A stretch of 64,000 nucleotides of DNA from Flaccisagitta enflata. Taxonomy: Eukaryota; Chaetognatha; Sagittoidea; Aphragmophora. The notes beneath the pieces were generated by a model. That model was not told where the DNA came from and did not search any database. It was given only the letters and a program-made list of their open reading frames with translations. Location: assembly GCA_965153355.1 (NCBI GenBank), contig OZ231127.1:65968001-66032000 (forward strand). The letters run 5' to 3'. The position numbers were made by a program, and so were the translations under genes. This document shows positions 35,441-58,520 of the stretch, piece after piece. Numbering within the stretch: position 1 is the stretch's first letter; the number at the start of each line of letters is the position of its first letter.

Positions 35441-35561
35441 TCACTTTAATTCACCAAATGTCTTTAATATAATCTGACGGCCATGGCTCTGCTTTATTGA
35501 TCCAGTTATGATTCATGCATATGGCAGCAGACATAAATGGATTATGATAATGTAACCATCA

Positions 35562-35703
35562 CCAACCGACGGACGGACATGTCTTTCTTGTGAGACAAAG
35601 GACGCATCTAAAAAAACAATGAGCAATATCAATGATGATGTTGAATGATGACAACAATGACGAATGTAGCGATGACGCTGATATTGGTGACGATGAATAT
35701 GAC

Positions 35704-35762
<59 letters not shown>

Positions 35763-36246
35763 CAATGACGATGATGATGATGAACATGACAATGATGATG
35801 AATATGACGATGATGATGATGACGACAGAAAAAGACTACCGGTAATGATCATGCTGATAAATGATGACGATTGTAACGATGATGCTGATGACAACCACGA
35901 TGACAACGCTGATGACAATAATGATGATGATAAAGATGATGACGATGGTAACAATGATGATGATGATGATGATTATGATGATGATGACGGGAAAGAAAAA
36001 CTATGATAATGATGATGTTTATGGAAATGATGATGATGATTATGATGACGACGCTGATGATGATGATGGTAACAATGATGATGATGTTGATGTAACTGAT
36101 GATGACGCATTTACTTATGACGACGACGATGATGAGGACCAGACAACGTCTACGATGACTATGATGGGGACGACGATGATGATGAAGACAAAGACGACGA
36201 CGACAACGACGACGACGACGTTGATGGTAATGATGTTGATGATGGT

Positions 36247-36291
<45 letters not shown>

Positions 36292-36755
36292 CCACGAACG
36301 ATGATTACGATGATGATGATGCACTTTTACATCGAAATCATGACGAGTTTTGCGATATTGACGTATGCGTAACCAACCGACGGACGGACGGACATGGTTT
36401 ATTATAGAGATGCGAGGACGCATCTAAAAACTGGTAATGATGATGTTGATGAATGATGACAACGATGTGGATTGTAACGTTGACGCTGATGATGACAACT
36501 TTGACACGACGCTGACAAGATACGACGATGATGATGGATGAAGATGGATGATGATGATAAGATGATGATGATGACGATGACGATGACGATGATTATGATG
36601 ACGAATATGTTGACGATGATGATGCTGATGATTAAGATGCAATATTCTGTAAAGATATCGTGGATTTCTCGATTTGGACGAATGCGCGAACCAACCGACC
36701 AACCAACCGACCAACGGATATAATGACAGTAGAGATGTGAGGACGTACATTCAAA
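35562..36755 (+). mobile_element. (GAT)n region with three HCG-4 3' ends
   Basis: GAT/GAC triplets make most of 35630-36640. HCG-4-like 3' ends occur at 35562-35614 (AAAGGACGCATCTAAAA), 36376-36428 (GATGCGAGGACGCATCTAAA) and 36686-36755 (GATGTGAGGACG). Each follows an AACCGACGGACGGAC-type tract. This looks like a tandem of HCG-4 copies whose interior is GAT repeat. Asp/Met/His-rich frames here are microsatellite. Confidence 0.6.
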
Positions 36756-38378
36756 GACCAAGCAATGAGCCTGGAATCATTCGGATAGACAATATAGTTT
36801 TAAAGGTTTGAAATAATGATTTATCTCAAACATTTTCGAGAAAATCAATTTTTCTGGCAAAAATGACATAAAAAAAGGCTAAACTTCAACAAATAACATA
36901 TACCTGTCAATGCATTGTTCAAGCTCATGTTCGTGATTCAGTCATTTGCCAAGATGTATCTTAAGTGTGATGTATAAGGTCCGACATCTTCATGATAGCT
37001 GTAAGGACCCAGAAACAACCAGAGTAGATATACTTCTTAGCTAAGGCCAAATTCTGCTGGAAAATGATTTTTTGTGATTTTTTCTATTTTTATAAAAATT
37101 ATCAAACGACAAAAAGACCCTACAATGTGGGTGTTTCAGTGAAGATGAAAACGCATGAAACCTATTGAACGCTGCAACAGCGGTAAAGAAATAAAATTCA
37201 TGAATCTTCAAATCTGTCCCAGCTATGATGAGTGAGCGAGCTCACAATAAAGCAATAAGCTGGGAGCAAGGGCTAGGGGTGGAAGCAAGATGGCTATGGT
37301 GGATAGAGTTGAGATAGGTCTAGGGGTTAGATAGGTGGTCATTTAGGGCCAGTGTGGGGCTTGGCTGCTCTGGTGCCCACCTGTCTGCAAATAATATTGT
37401 GACCCAGCGTCACTTGTTAAACAGATTAATAATCTTTGATACAAGAACAATATTGTATATTAATGAAGGCACTGGTTTTTCCTCAAAATGACTTCATATA
37501 CATAACAAGTACCATCCTCAAGAATCTTGAAAAGATCCCTTAGGCTCTTTAAGTGTCACTTTCATGCAGGTCCTGAGGATCTCCTAAGACACCTTGAGTG
37601 ATACTTGGATCAGAACCGTCTCCTGAGGACATTTTTGAAGTTGCGTTGTTTAAGCACCTTATGTTCGGAATAGCCTCCTGGGATTGAATTTGAGCATCAC
37701 TAATGGGATTTGAGCCTCAAGGCTGTGATTTAATTCAAGAGAGACTTACTTGATCCTTGAGGCATGTATTTGATCCCAGGCTGGGGACATCTTGCACACT
37801 GAGCCGTGCTTCAGTATAGGCTCAAGGCGGATTTTAGGCTTGAGGCTGGGATTTATGGCTTTTGGCTGGGATTTGATCCTTGAGGCTGGGAGATGAGCCT
37901 TGAGGCTGGGATATGGGCCTCTTCTAGACTGGGATTTGAGCCTCAAGGTTGGGAATTGAGCCTAAAAGGTCGGGATTTGAGCCTAAAAGGTTGGGATTTG
38001 AGCCTAAAAGGTTGGGTATTGAGCCTCAAGGCTAGGATTTGGGCCTTTGAGGCAAATTTGGGGCCCCAAGGCAGATGAGCCAAAGGGGGTGGACGGAGGA
38101 GAAGGAGGAGAATAAGAAGGAGAAGAAGAAGGAAAAATATGTGTGAAAGAATAGGTCATTGGCCCCTTCGAGGCTGCCGCCCAAAAAGGAAAACAAACGG
38201 CGATTTGTTTAAAGTAAAATTCAATGTTTATTTTGAAAACTGCTTTACTTTCAACAAAGAAAAAAGTGATGAAAAGTCTTCATTTTCACTTTTGTAAATC
38301 AAGACAGATCCGGTAGCGGCCCTGTCATGACCATTTTTATCAACGTTGATTTTAAGGCTAAGAACTCTGACTGCGACT

Positions 38379-38816
38379 ATGATGGTTGGCGAGGTTGTTC
38401 TTGAATCTGTGCCGCAACTTGCGACGCAATGGAGCAGTATAGCGTACAAAGAAAAATGGAGGTGAAATGCAACATTCTTTGAATTTCATTTTAGAATATT
38501 CTGAATTAAGCTCAGCATATATCAAAATGAAGGTACTCAAATGTTTGCACAAAGAGTTGTAGGCGATGTACATTGTACTACTGCTAATAAATGATCAACA
38601 GACAATAAGGGATTTTTCTTGCGTTTCAAAGGCATTATGGACCAATGAACAGACCGACGGATGGGCAGACTGAAAGAGGGATGGATGCACCAAATCTATT
38701 TCAGAAGTGCCAATACGTGACTAATCTTGAATCTCATGCTCTGCACATAAAACTTCACTTTCACTGCCCATGCCGAGCTTTAAGCAACTAAGTCAATTTA
38801 AGTGAGTGTTCAGCAT
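38379..38816. other. No gene recognised
   Basis: Unique-looking sequence. A short GACCGACGG-type stretch at 38650-38670 is HCG-like but too short to call. Confidence 0.5.
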
Positions 38817-38846
38817 TAAAAGCAGAAAGAAAGAAAATAAGAAAAA

Positions 38847-38922
<76 letters not shown>

Positions 38923-39000
38923 ATGAAACTATCTAAGAAAGGAAAGAAAACAAAGAAAGAAAGAAAGAAAGAAAGAAAAAAAAAAGAAAGAGAGATAGAC
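38817..39000. repeat. (GAAA)n microsatellite
   Basis: GAAA at 38845-38923 and 38955-38978. The flank TGAAACTATCTAAGAAAGGA is duplicated at 38924 and 39001, so part of the tract was duplicated. Confidence 0.95.
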
Positions 39001-39036
39001 TGAAACTATCTAAGAAAGGAAAAAAACAAACATGGC

Positions 39037-39315
39037 ATGAAACTAATACAAAAACATTTGCTTTACAGTGATGATTTTGTAGTGTCGCCTCTCCAAAGCA
39101 TTTCCATAGCATCATCCACCATCGCGATTGTCTTCTCCATTCTACGATTCATCGCTCAAAACCGCCGCAAAGAATGGATTCATCCAAAACATCCGCCAAT
39201 AGCGTCACTCGCGCCCATTGCTTGTCTCTTGCTAGCAGCCGTCATCGGAAGCTGCTTGACATTTAGACTTGGATTGGCATTTGATTGGTTCATTTGCAAC
39301 CTTTTATTATCATAA
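39037..39315 (+). pseudogene. Possible 5' part of the membrane-protein gene, out of frame
   Basis: A 92-codon frame with two strongly hydrophobic segments: residues about 20-40 (a SISIASSTIAIVFSIL stretch) and about 58-75 (SLAPIACLLLAAVIGSCL). A basic linker (QNRRKEWIHPKH) lies between. It overlaps the next frame by 31 bases and would need a -1 shift to join it. No intron with usable GT and AG fits the overlap. It could be a frameshifted pseudogene, a sequence error or an unrelated frame. Confidence 0.35.
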
Positions 39316-40094
39316 TGATTATAAATGCTCTCTCAATGTTGTTTACTCTTTTTGTCATACGCTCGCCATGCTCTAGTCATTGTTTCCGCCGTCGCCCTTG
39401 GAAAATCAGCCGCACTGTACTTCATGTCCTTTTGCATGTTGGCATGCTTTCTGTTTTCCTGGAGTGCACTATGCATGACACAATACATGAATGTGTTTCA
39501 GGTATTTCAGATGTTTCATCCTCAATCTTAGAAGCCGATCTAGTTCACTCATTTCGCGCTGTCATATTTTGTTACGTAGTCCATTTTATCCTCGGCATTT
39601 TCATTTTCTCGGGCCTCAATTTTGCCAGACCATTTTCTGTGGTCATCAAAGTCGCAGTTTCTGTACTAAAAAAAGCGATAAACTTGAGTTGCTTCAGCGC
39701 TCAGTCACGGTTTTACATCAACAAAATGCTGGTGGAGTTTTTGAAAACTGATGAGGAAAGACAAGTAAGCAAACACGTACAGACACTGGAAACAAACTAC
39801 CAAACCCAAATACGGGCCATATTTGCAGGAACACGGTTCAATGACAATCAAACTGAAAATACGCATTCAATCGATACTCAAGTTGAATCAGTAGAGTTGC
39901 TATCTGTTGACATTCAAACCGAGCAAATCGAGATGCATTCAATTGATACTCAAGTGGAATCCGTAAAAATGCAATCCATCGACATTCAAACTGAGAATAT
40001 TGAGATGCATTCAATTGATACTCAAGTTGAATCGATGGCACTTCTGAAGGAGCCATTTCGGGGTCGAGCTCGATCTTTTAGCGCATGTACGTAA
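39315..40094 (+). CDS. Hypothetical polytopic membrane protein with a Q-motif repeat tail
   Basis: From ATG 39315 (MIINALSM) the frame gives 259 residues; I do not recognise the family. Hydrophobic segments are seen at residues about 1-15, 30-46 (VLHVLLHVGMLSVFL) and 80-105 (VIFCYVVHFILGIFIFSG), so the N-terminal half is probably in a membrane. The C-terminal tail (from about residue 172) is acidic and soluble, with a 24-residue tandem repeat (72 bp, units at 39864, 39936 and 40008). Each unit contains two half-repeats of 12 residues centred on TQVE and IQTE. Differences among the conserved nine-codon starts (HSIDTQVES) of the three units are all synonymous, which favours a translated and constrained protein. 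[TVI]Q[TV][DE] matches the core of the LC8 (DYNLL) binding motif. The upstream frame (39037-39315) may be its missing start. A poly-A-like run lies 70 bases after the stop. Function unknown. Confidence 0.45.
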   Translation: MIINALSMLFTLFVIRSPCSSHCFRRRPWKISRTVLHVLLHVGMLSVFLECTMHDTIHECVSGISDVSSSILEADLVHSFRAVIFCYVVHFILGIFIFSGLNFARPFSVVIKVAVSVLKKAINLSCFSAQSRFYINKMLVEFLKTDEERQVSKHVQTLETNYQTQIRAIFAGTRFNDNQTENTHSIDTQVESVELLSVDIQTEQIEMHSIDTQVESVKMQSIDIQTENIEMHSIDTQVESMALLKEPFRGRARSFSACT

Positions 40095-41335
40095 GGGAAG
40101 CCATAGCAATGCAGTCCAATCACTGTCTAACAACGACATCTAACAATAATATCTCATCTCATTTTGAAAAAAAAAAAAAGAAAAGAAAAAAAAGTAATGC
40201 TCAATTCTAAAATTCTATGTATATTGGCTGTATGGAAAATTGTGTATCTCAAGTACAAAAATGGGCACCGCTGAGGAGGCCTAAAAGAGGGGTTACCCAT
40301 CTTTTATTGATATCAGAATAAGTTGATATTTTTTTTTAACGCTTAAGCGGAAAACCAAAAATAATTCTTTACAACAAAGACAACAAGATAACAACTCCCT
40401 TGTTTGATTTAAGCATATAATTGTTTTTTTTTTTTTTTTTTTTATAATTGAGCACATCAAATTGTTATGATGATAATCTCGAAGATAAAAATCGCGGCAA
40501 TATTTGAATACCAGTATGCCTTCAGAGATCATTGGAGTTGTTTTAAACTGTAAGTGATCCAAACCTAAACATGGGTACCACGCGTTTAAAAAAAACAAAC
40601 AAACAAAAAACCGCATTTATCTATGGATTGATAAAAAACATTTAAAACATTTTTCAGATGATATAATTTTGAAGGTTTGTAACAACAAATCTTTTAATCT
40701 TCGGGATCATGGTCAAAATTCATCTTAAAGATATAAAAAAAGGTAAGTTCGGCGATTTTACATATAAAATAAAGAGCAAGTTTATAAACTCTGGAAACTT
40801 ATTTTAAGCACCTTCTAGCTGGGAATATTGAAAAAAGGAAAGAATTTTCAATACACATTTTTTTCTGCTGATTTAAAATCAGAAATAAAAACAGAGATTT
40901 AAGCACTTTGAAATTTACATTTCCTATAGGTTGAAGGAAAATCTACAAGGCGTGATAAAGATAAAAATAATTTTTTCAGACCAAAAGTGATGTCATTGGA
41001 AGCCCAAGACAGCCCCACAATAAGAACTACTTGTGGAGTTCTGATTTTATTGTTTATTGTCATTTCGGTACAAGCTACTTTGCAAGGTTGAAAATCCGGG
41101 AGGAGGAGTTTTGAGCACTGAAAAAGGCAAAAACTTTTAGAAATACAAAACATTTCAAAATACCCTCAATCAATTCATGTAAACTAAATGGGGCCCTCAC
41201 TTGACTTGGAAAGTCCAACAGAGCCCGAGTTGATGTAATCTGAATTTGATCATAAGGACTCCACTCTTTCCTTACTTTTTTTCTCTTTTTTTTTTTCTCA
41301 TTTTTTTGTAATTTTTTTTCCTTTTGTCCTTTTGT
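40095..41335. other. No gene; A/T runs
   Basis: A run at 40165-40195, T run at 40423-40443 and T-rich 41275-41325. No supportable coding frame or element. Confidence 0.55.
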
Positions 41336-41479
41336 CCTTCGTGGACAAGCGACTCTACTCCTTGCCGTGTCGGTCGGTCGGTCGATCGGTCCGTCGGTCA
41401 CATCTTTGAAGTCCGATTGGTTTTCGCATTACCGCTCCTGCCCAACCATCCGCGACTGTAATAAGCATCCGGTCTTTTT
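41336..41479 (-). mobile_element. HCG-2 element
   Basis: 3' end (minus) GTCGCTTGTCCACGAA, (CGAC)n at 41369-41398, CTGCTCCTGCCCAACC, box AGTCGCGGATGG, and an eroded start GACCGGATGC. It aligns block by block with 12177-12317. Confidence 0.7.
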
Positions 41480-41488
41480 TTTCTTTTC

Positions 41489-41618
41489 TTTTAGGCGCGA
41501 CAGCACCCTTCATAACCGCCGTCCTTTAAGGTCTGTCTGTTACCGTTGCCCATGGGTATCGCATTCGTTCGAAGATCCACATGTCGCAATCGTGCATACC
41601 ACGGTCTTGTTTTTCTTC
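41489..41618 (-). mobile_element. Degenerate HCG element
   Basis: It begins TTTTAGGCGCGACAGCACC followed by CATAACCGCCGTCC, and ends ACCACGGTCTTGTTTTTC, which follow HCG end positions. The hairpin pairing is poor, so this is tentative. Confidence 0.35.
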
Positions 41619-41715
41619 TTTTCTTTTTTTTTTTTTAAACCTCAGTGGCCCCCTGGGGCCCCCCTTCTCAGAGGGGGCTGAACCCCCCTCTCCACGACCC
41701 TGCAACAACGTGATT

Positions 41716-41800
41716 GTTTTTGTCGCGCTCACGCAACTCTAGATGTTACTCTGTCAGTCCGTCCATCTGTCTGTCTGTCCGTTCGTCTGTCTGTCGCATT
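41716..41800 (-). mobile_element. HCG 3' end fragment with (CTGT)n
   Basis: TTTTTGTCGCGCTCACGCAACTC, then TGTCAGTCCGTCC and (CTGT)n. It has a 3' hairpin-like start but no 5' end before the next element. Confidence 0.5.
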
Positions 41801-41905
41801 TCAAAATTTTGGACTTTTTAGGTACATTAAGTAAAAATAGGTTGTTCCTAGACTACGTCTTGATAATTTATGCAAATTTGCCATCATGCACTGTTGTAAA
41901 AAAAA

Positions 41906-42070
41906 ACAAGGCCGGATACACGGCAATCCAGTCGCAGACAGTTGGGCATCAGCAGTAATACGAAATTACTTGGAATTCAAAAATGTGACCGACCGACCGA
42001 CATTCTGATCAACCGACTGACCTACCGACTGACACGGCAAGGTTTTGAGTCGCGTGTCCGCGACTAAAAA
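41906..42070 (+). mobile_element. HCG-2 element, complete
   Basis: ACAAGGCCGGATACACGGC, box AGTCGCAGACAGTTGGGC, GACCGACCGACC tract, GACACGGCAAGG and terminal hairpin GTCGCGTGTCCGCGACTAAA. Confidence 0.8.
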
Positions 42071-42537
42071 CAACAAGATGTATGGTGCCAATGAGTTTTT
42101 ATTTCTCATCATCAACAGGTTTATAGAGTCAAAATGAAAAAAAATTATTACAAGGAAATCTTTCCTTTTAATCATTCCTTGCTAAAAAAGACCCATTATG
42201 AAATAACAAATTCCCTCCGTTGTTTAACTTTAACACAATTTACACAAACAATAATATTGAATGTTTCTTGGAACATGGCACGCATTGAATCTTATGGTAA
42301 AATGGTATTCTGTCAACTGTTCATCGTTCTTCCTAAATCCGTGCATAGAATATCAATTAATTGTTCAATGTCATTGTGTATGCATGAATGATTATACTAA
42401 TGTAGAATCTACTATCATTCTTTAGGGTATTGTATGGCGAATACAGGTGATGACAATTGTATTGTTCTTTTCATATAGTTAATATATTGTGATAGATTTT
42501 GTGTCTCTTGAACGAGCAATTGAGAATGGTTGCCACA
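42071..42537. other. No gene recognised
   Basis: AT-rich. An 85-codon frame at 42134-42391 has no motif. Confidence 0.5.
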
Positions 42538-42712
42538 GTTTCTAGTTACAGATCTTTAAAACGGGCCACTTGGTCGTTCTCGCCATTCATTTGCTTGCGC
42601 TGTTCAATCCGCTTACTCGCTCAGCAGCGCTCCTCTTGCTCCACTCGCAAGCGCCGTTTACAAGCCCACTCACTCACTTCGCTCACTCCCTCGTGGAATA
42701 GTTAGAAACGAG
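42538..42712 (-). mobile_element. TTCTAGT-family element, partial
   Basis: Starts TTTCTAGTTACAG, AAACGGGCCACTTGG, then CTCGC/CTCACT-rich core to CTCCCTCGTGG. The distal end is missing. Confidence 0.6.
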
Positions 42713-42734
42713 GAAAAGAAGGAGATGCGAGGAA

Positions 42735-42953
42735 ACAAGTGACGCGGGGTCACAATATCGTTGCGGACGGGTGGGCAGGGGCATCTAACCTCCATCCATG
42801 TCCCATGCCCCCCGCACTTACACAATAACCATCTTAAATGCTCATTTTCTCACTTTTCGACTTGTGTCCATGGACTAACGGACCAACGGACCAACGGACG
42901 GACCGACGGACGGACAAAGCCTGTTATAGAGTTGCGTGTCCGCAACTAAAAAA
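42735..42953 (+). mobile_element. HCG-1 element, complete (best example)
   Basis: ACAAGTGACGCGGGGTCAC, box GTTGCGGACGGGTGGGC, CCTCCATCCATG, TTTTCGACTTG, (GGACCAAC)n/(GGACCGAC)n, GTTATAGAG and terminal hairpin GTTGCGTGTCCGCAACTAAA. Box and hairpin arm are exact complements. Confidence 0.85.
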
Positions 42954-43534
42954 GAGACAAAGATAATTGGTAATTTGTATTGCTTTATTTGGATTATGAT
43001 AACATTAATTCTGAGAGTTTGGGGTTGACTCAGAGTAACCTGATGGATTCATGTCTGTTGAGCCGCTCTGTGGTAGGGGTTGAGCTGAATTTTGATAATT
43101 CTAGGGATAGTTGTGAGGGGTCCGGATGAAACACCAGTTAGAGCTCCCAAGGCTCTTACCCTAATCTAGAATTTCTGTTGTAAAGTAATGTTGTCCAACA
43201 CACATACTAGTTTGAACACGCTCATTGGTGAATGGTGATTAATGGCTATTCATCCTCTTGGCTCCATAGTAGCCAACAGCGAGATCGCATGCTAGATGAC
43301 ATTTGGGGATGCGTCACTTGGCTATTTAGCTAACCTTACTAATTTGAAATCGATTAAAGTACAGAAAGAAAGGATGATGCGCACGTTAAACCAGTAATAA
43401 CTGGAACTGGCTTGCTCAAAGAAGGGTGGGGGGGTTACTGTTGGGTGCGGAGGGAGGGATGGAGGAGTACGCAGAGGTCGATACAGCCTAGGACAGACCT
43501 TGGGGTCAAACATTTACAGGCGGAGGCAGGTGCC
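42954..43534. other. No gene recognised
   Basis: Mixed sequence with no supportable feature. Confidence 0.5.
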
Positions 43535-44217
<683 letters not shown>

Positions 44218-44489
44218 AATGCCAGGACAGTTGACATGAAAACCGGTTTCTGAGATGCCCCTCTCATAAACCAAAACCAAAACTTGAAAAAGAAAGGTGT
44301 GTTGAAGAAAATTGTCGTTCCTGTTGATCAAAGAGGAATCTTACTGAAACTGTCTGCTAACTCGTCAAAGAGAAAATCGGGGGAAAAACACCGCGTAAAG
44401 TACCGCGCGTATCAGACAAGGTAGCTTTGTTACGGTGATTAAGTTGCAACTCTACGGTGTACCATGTACGCCTTTGTTCAAAAGTGACT

Positions 44490-44753
44490 CATCCCGCATC
44501 AAATACATGTTACGCATGTAACACGTAACGCACGTAACACATTACACGTGTGACGCACGTAACATCATCTCTCACTGTAAGCAAGAGACCGTTATAATTT
44601 TCAAATATATAATCAAAGACAACTCATTTTTAAATATACCCTTGAAATTGACTCATCAAACAAATGTAACTCAAGTAGTATTGTCTCTGTGCTCAAGCAA
44701 GACACCGTCGTAATCTACAAATATCATCACAAGTCTCTCTCTCTCACTCAACC
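44490..44753 (+). promoter_or_regulatory. Putative promoter of the HEPN gene with ACGTAAC repeats
   Basis: 44500-44566 holds several ACG(C)ACGTAACA/TACGCATGTAACAC units and a CACGTG E-box-like site (ACACGTGT). A ~45-bp segment (TCTCACTGTAAGCAAGAGAC ... CAAATAT) at about 44569 is repeated, diverged, at about 44683 (TCTCTGTGCTCAAGCAAGAC). The ATG has good context (CAACCATGG). The transcription start is not determined, so this is inference from position. Confidence 0.4.
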
Positions 44754-56465
<11,712 letters not shown>

Positions 56466-56642
56466 AATCAACGTTTGTTCATCATTTGAATTTTGTGTCA
56501 TCGACAATGCAAAAGCAAAAAAAGAGTCGCCAGTTCCGGAAAAAAAGATGTTATCAAGAAGACTTAGGAAACAAAATATATGGCAAACTATCGGTGTTAC
56601 TTATAAGTTCATGTTTCTGAAAATAGAAACTTGAGAAAGAAA

Positions 56643-56786
56643 ACAAGGTTGATATATCGGCCACTGGGCTGGGTGACGGCTGGGCAGGGTGAAATGCGTT
56701 TTCATTGACTCAATGGTTACGGACGGATCAACAACCATGGACGGATGGACAGCTTTTTCATAGAGTTGCGTGTCCGCAACTAAAAA
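56643..56786 (+). mobile_element. HCG-1/2 hybrid element
   Basis: ACAAGGTTGATATATCGGCC start (HCG-2-like, eroded), GGCTGGGCAGGG, short GGACGGATGGAC tract, CATAGAGTTGCG and hairpin GTTGCGTGTCCGCAACTAAA. It is just downstream of the HEPN stop codon. Confidence 0.7.
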
Positions 56787-56836
56787 ATGGCGAGCGTGGC
56801 AAGAGAAAATATGATTAATTGTGAGGCCTCGGGGAG

Positions 56837-57031
56837 GGGGGGTTAGGTAGAGGAAGGTTCCCGGAGCGGCCAACCCCCATCCACACCCAGCGCCCCACTC
56901 AACCCCCTTCCCAACACAGACACATACACAAACAGGTTCTAAAATGCTCGTTTTCTCACTTTTCGACTTGTGCTGACGGACCGACGGATGGACGAAGCCT
57001 CTTATAGATTTGCGTGTCCGCAACTAAAAAC
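56837..57031 (+). mobile_element. HCG-1 element, 5' end eroded
   Basis: CCAACCCCCATCCACACCC, CACTTTTCGACTTGTG, GGACCGACGGATGGACG, CTCTTATAGA and hairpin TTGCGTGTCCGCAACTAAAA. TTCGTGAAATCAACGT occurs before (56458) and after (57151) the two adjacent HCG copies. Confidence 0.7.
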
Positions 57032-57275
57032 AGCAAAATTTGGGAACTAGAATAAAAATATTAAGTGACTTACTGGCGGCTCAAAGTTACTGATGGATTA
57101 TGTCATTAGAAACAGAGAGGCAGGCGTAGATGGTAGCATGGTGCGTGTATTTCGTGAAATCAACGTAAATTGATTGATCTTTGTTGGATGTAAATTTTGC
57201 GTTTTCTGTAATTATCATTTCATAAGACCCTGTGAGTCGCAGGCGGGAGTTCCACGCCGATTTGCAGATATTTGA

Positions 57276-57450
57276 TTTTTAGTCGCCGTGCTACGCAACT
57301 CTACACCCCACTTAGTCACTCCCTGGGTCAACTGGTCGGTCTGTCGGTCGTTCAAACTATACTTTTTCGGTAATTATGGGCGATTTTGCATTGCTGCTCC
57401 TGCCCGAATGCATGGTAAGCCTTTTGTATCACCGCCCCTGTCCAGGTTAT
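57276..57450 (-). mobile_element. HCG-3 element, 5' end missing
   Basis: TTTTTAGTCGCCGTGCTACG, CTCTACACCCCACTTAGTC, short GGTCGGTC tract, ACTATACTTTTTCGG, CTGCTCCTGCCCGAATGC and CCGCCCCTGTCC. Confidence 0.65.
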
Positions 57451-58180
57451 GTCATTATTGGCCATGTTATAATTGGGTAGGACCTAGAGACAACTTATAG
57501 TAATGGATAATTAAAATGTACCTATTTGCTTTAGATATCCTTAGCAAAATAGTTATGTTTTTTTATAATGACCTGTTAGTAAACAGGTAGATTTTTTGCC
57601 GTTGAGTTTCCATTTGCCGTATAACAAAATTTCTTGTTGCTAATATCTTACGTTTTCATGGTGTTTTTGTAAGTATTATAAGTATTTGTTTTGTCTCAAA
57701 ATCCCGTTATACAACTGATAGAGCTATCTGATTGAAATTCATCACATTCAACTGACTTCCATTTTATATCCCTTGTTTATTGTTGCAAATTGTATCTGTA
57801 AATGACTTCATGTGTCTATTTCATATAGAAGTATAATGTTACAATTATGTTAAAATGTTGAAGCTGTTTTATATCTCATGAATCGACTGATGTTGTTGCA
57901 CCAAAAATAATTCCAAGTTTAGAATAAATACGTTTATTTCATTTCAAAGAATCAATAGTCAAATCTGCGAATAAGAAAAAAGAAATCAATAACACAGAAT
58001 ATCGAAATGGAAATGGGGGGGAGATGAAATAGGAGTATTAACGACAGGGAACATGGGATACGGAAGCTATTCTTCTGCCATTTACTTTTTGACGACAGGA
58101 ATTGCAGAAGCTGTCCATTCTTCGGCAATTTCGATTGACGACACTGTCCGTGTCACGGATGTAGAAGCGGTCAACGTGTA
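57451..58180. other. No further exon recognised
   Basis: AT-rich. AATAAA at 57924 (AGAATAAATACG) could serve as a polyadenylation signal for the HEPN gene if it ends here. No coding frame. Confidence 0.4.
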
Positions 58181-58520
58181 CGGTGGAGCCCCGCTAGAGC
58201 AGACCTACTAATACGCCAATAAGGCATGCAATTTCCTGTCCCATCAAAGATTTTGCTGATTATTTCTTTATTGGTAGGAAGCTTCACTGTAAAGCATATA
58301 CAGTAGAACTTCACTAGAGCGCACCCGCTAATAAGGCCTGCCCGCCTATTAGGCATACAACTTGCAGTTCCATGAGAGATATTGTAGTTAATTTTATATT
58401 GGCAATAAGGCCGCTTCACTTTTAGGCATAATTTAGCTCAGTCCCTTGGAATGCGCCATAGTGAAGCTAAACTGTACTTACCCAATCCCATGAAATGCGC
58501 TCTAGTGAAGCTCAACTCTG
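58181..58520. mobile_element. Nested TA-flanked MITEs, pogo/Tc1-mariner-like
   Basis: The outer ends are CGGTGGAGCCCCGCTAGAGC (58181) and GCTCTAGTGAAGCTCAACTC with TG (to 58520). The inner ends are CAGTAGAACTTCACTAGAGC (58301) and ATAGTGAAGCTAAACTG (to 58474). All four ends are flanked by TA. The inner 174-bp element is inserted in the outer one. Confidence 0.7.

Larger units (their letters stand above)
34529..38378. repeat. Higher-order repeat unit B with a 1.6-kb insertion
   Basis: Second copy of unit A. Monomer 2 is interrupted at about 35210 by a minisatellite, then GAT-rich and HCG-4 DNA. Homology resumes at about 36770. Unit B also has many small deletions relative to unit A (e.g. 36950-37660), suggesting it is the more decayed copy. 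Confidence 0.85.

Noticed and set aside
35632-36295. Asp-, Met- or His-rich frames that look like acidic or His-rich proteins
   Set aside because: Open in many frames because of GAT repeats; HCG-4 ends are embedded.
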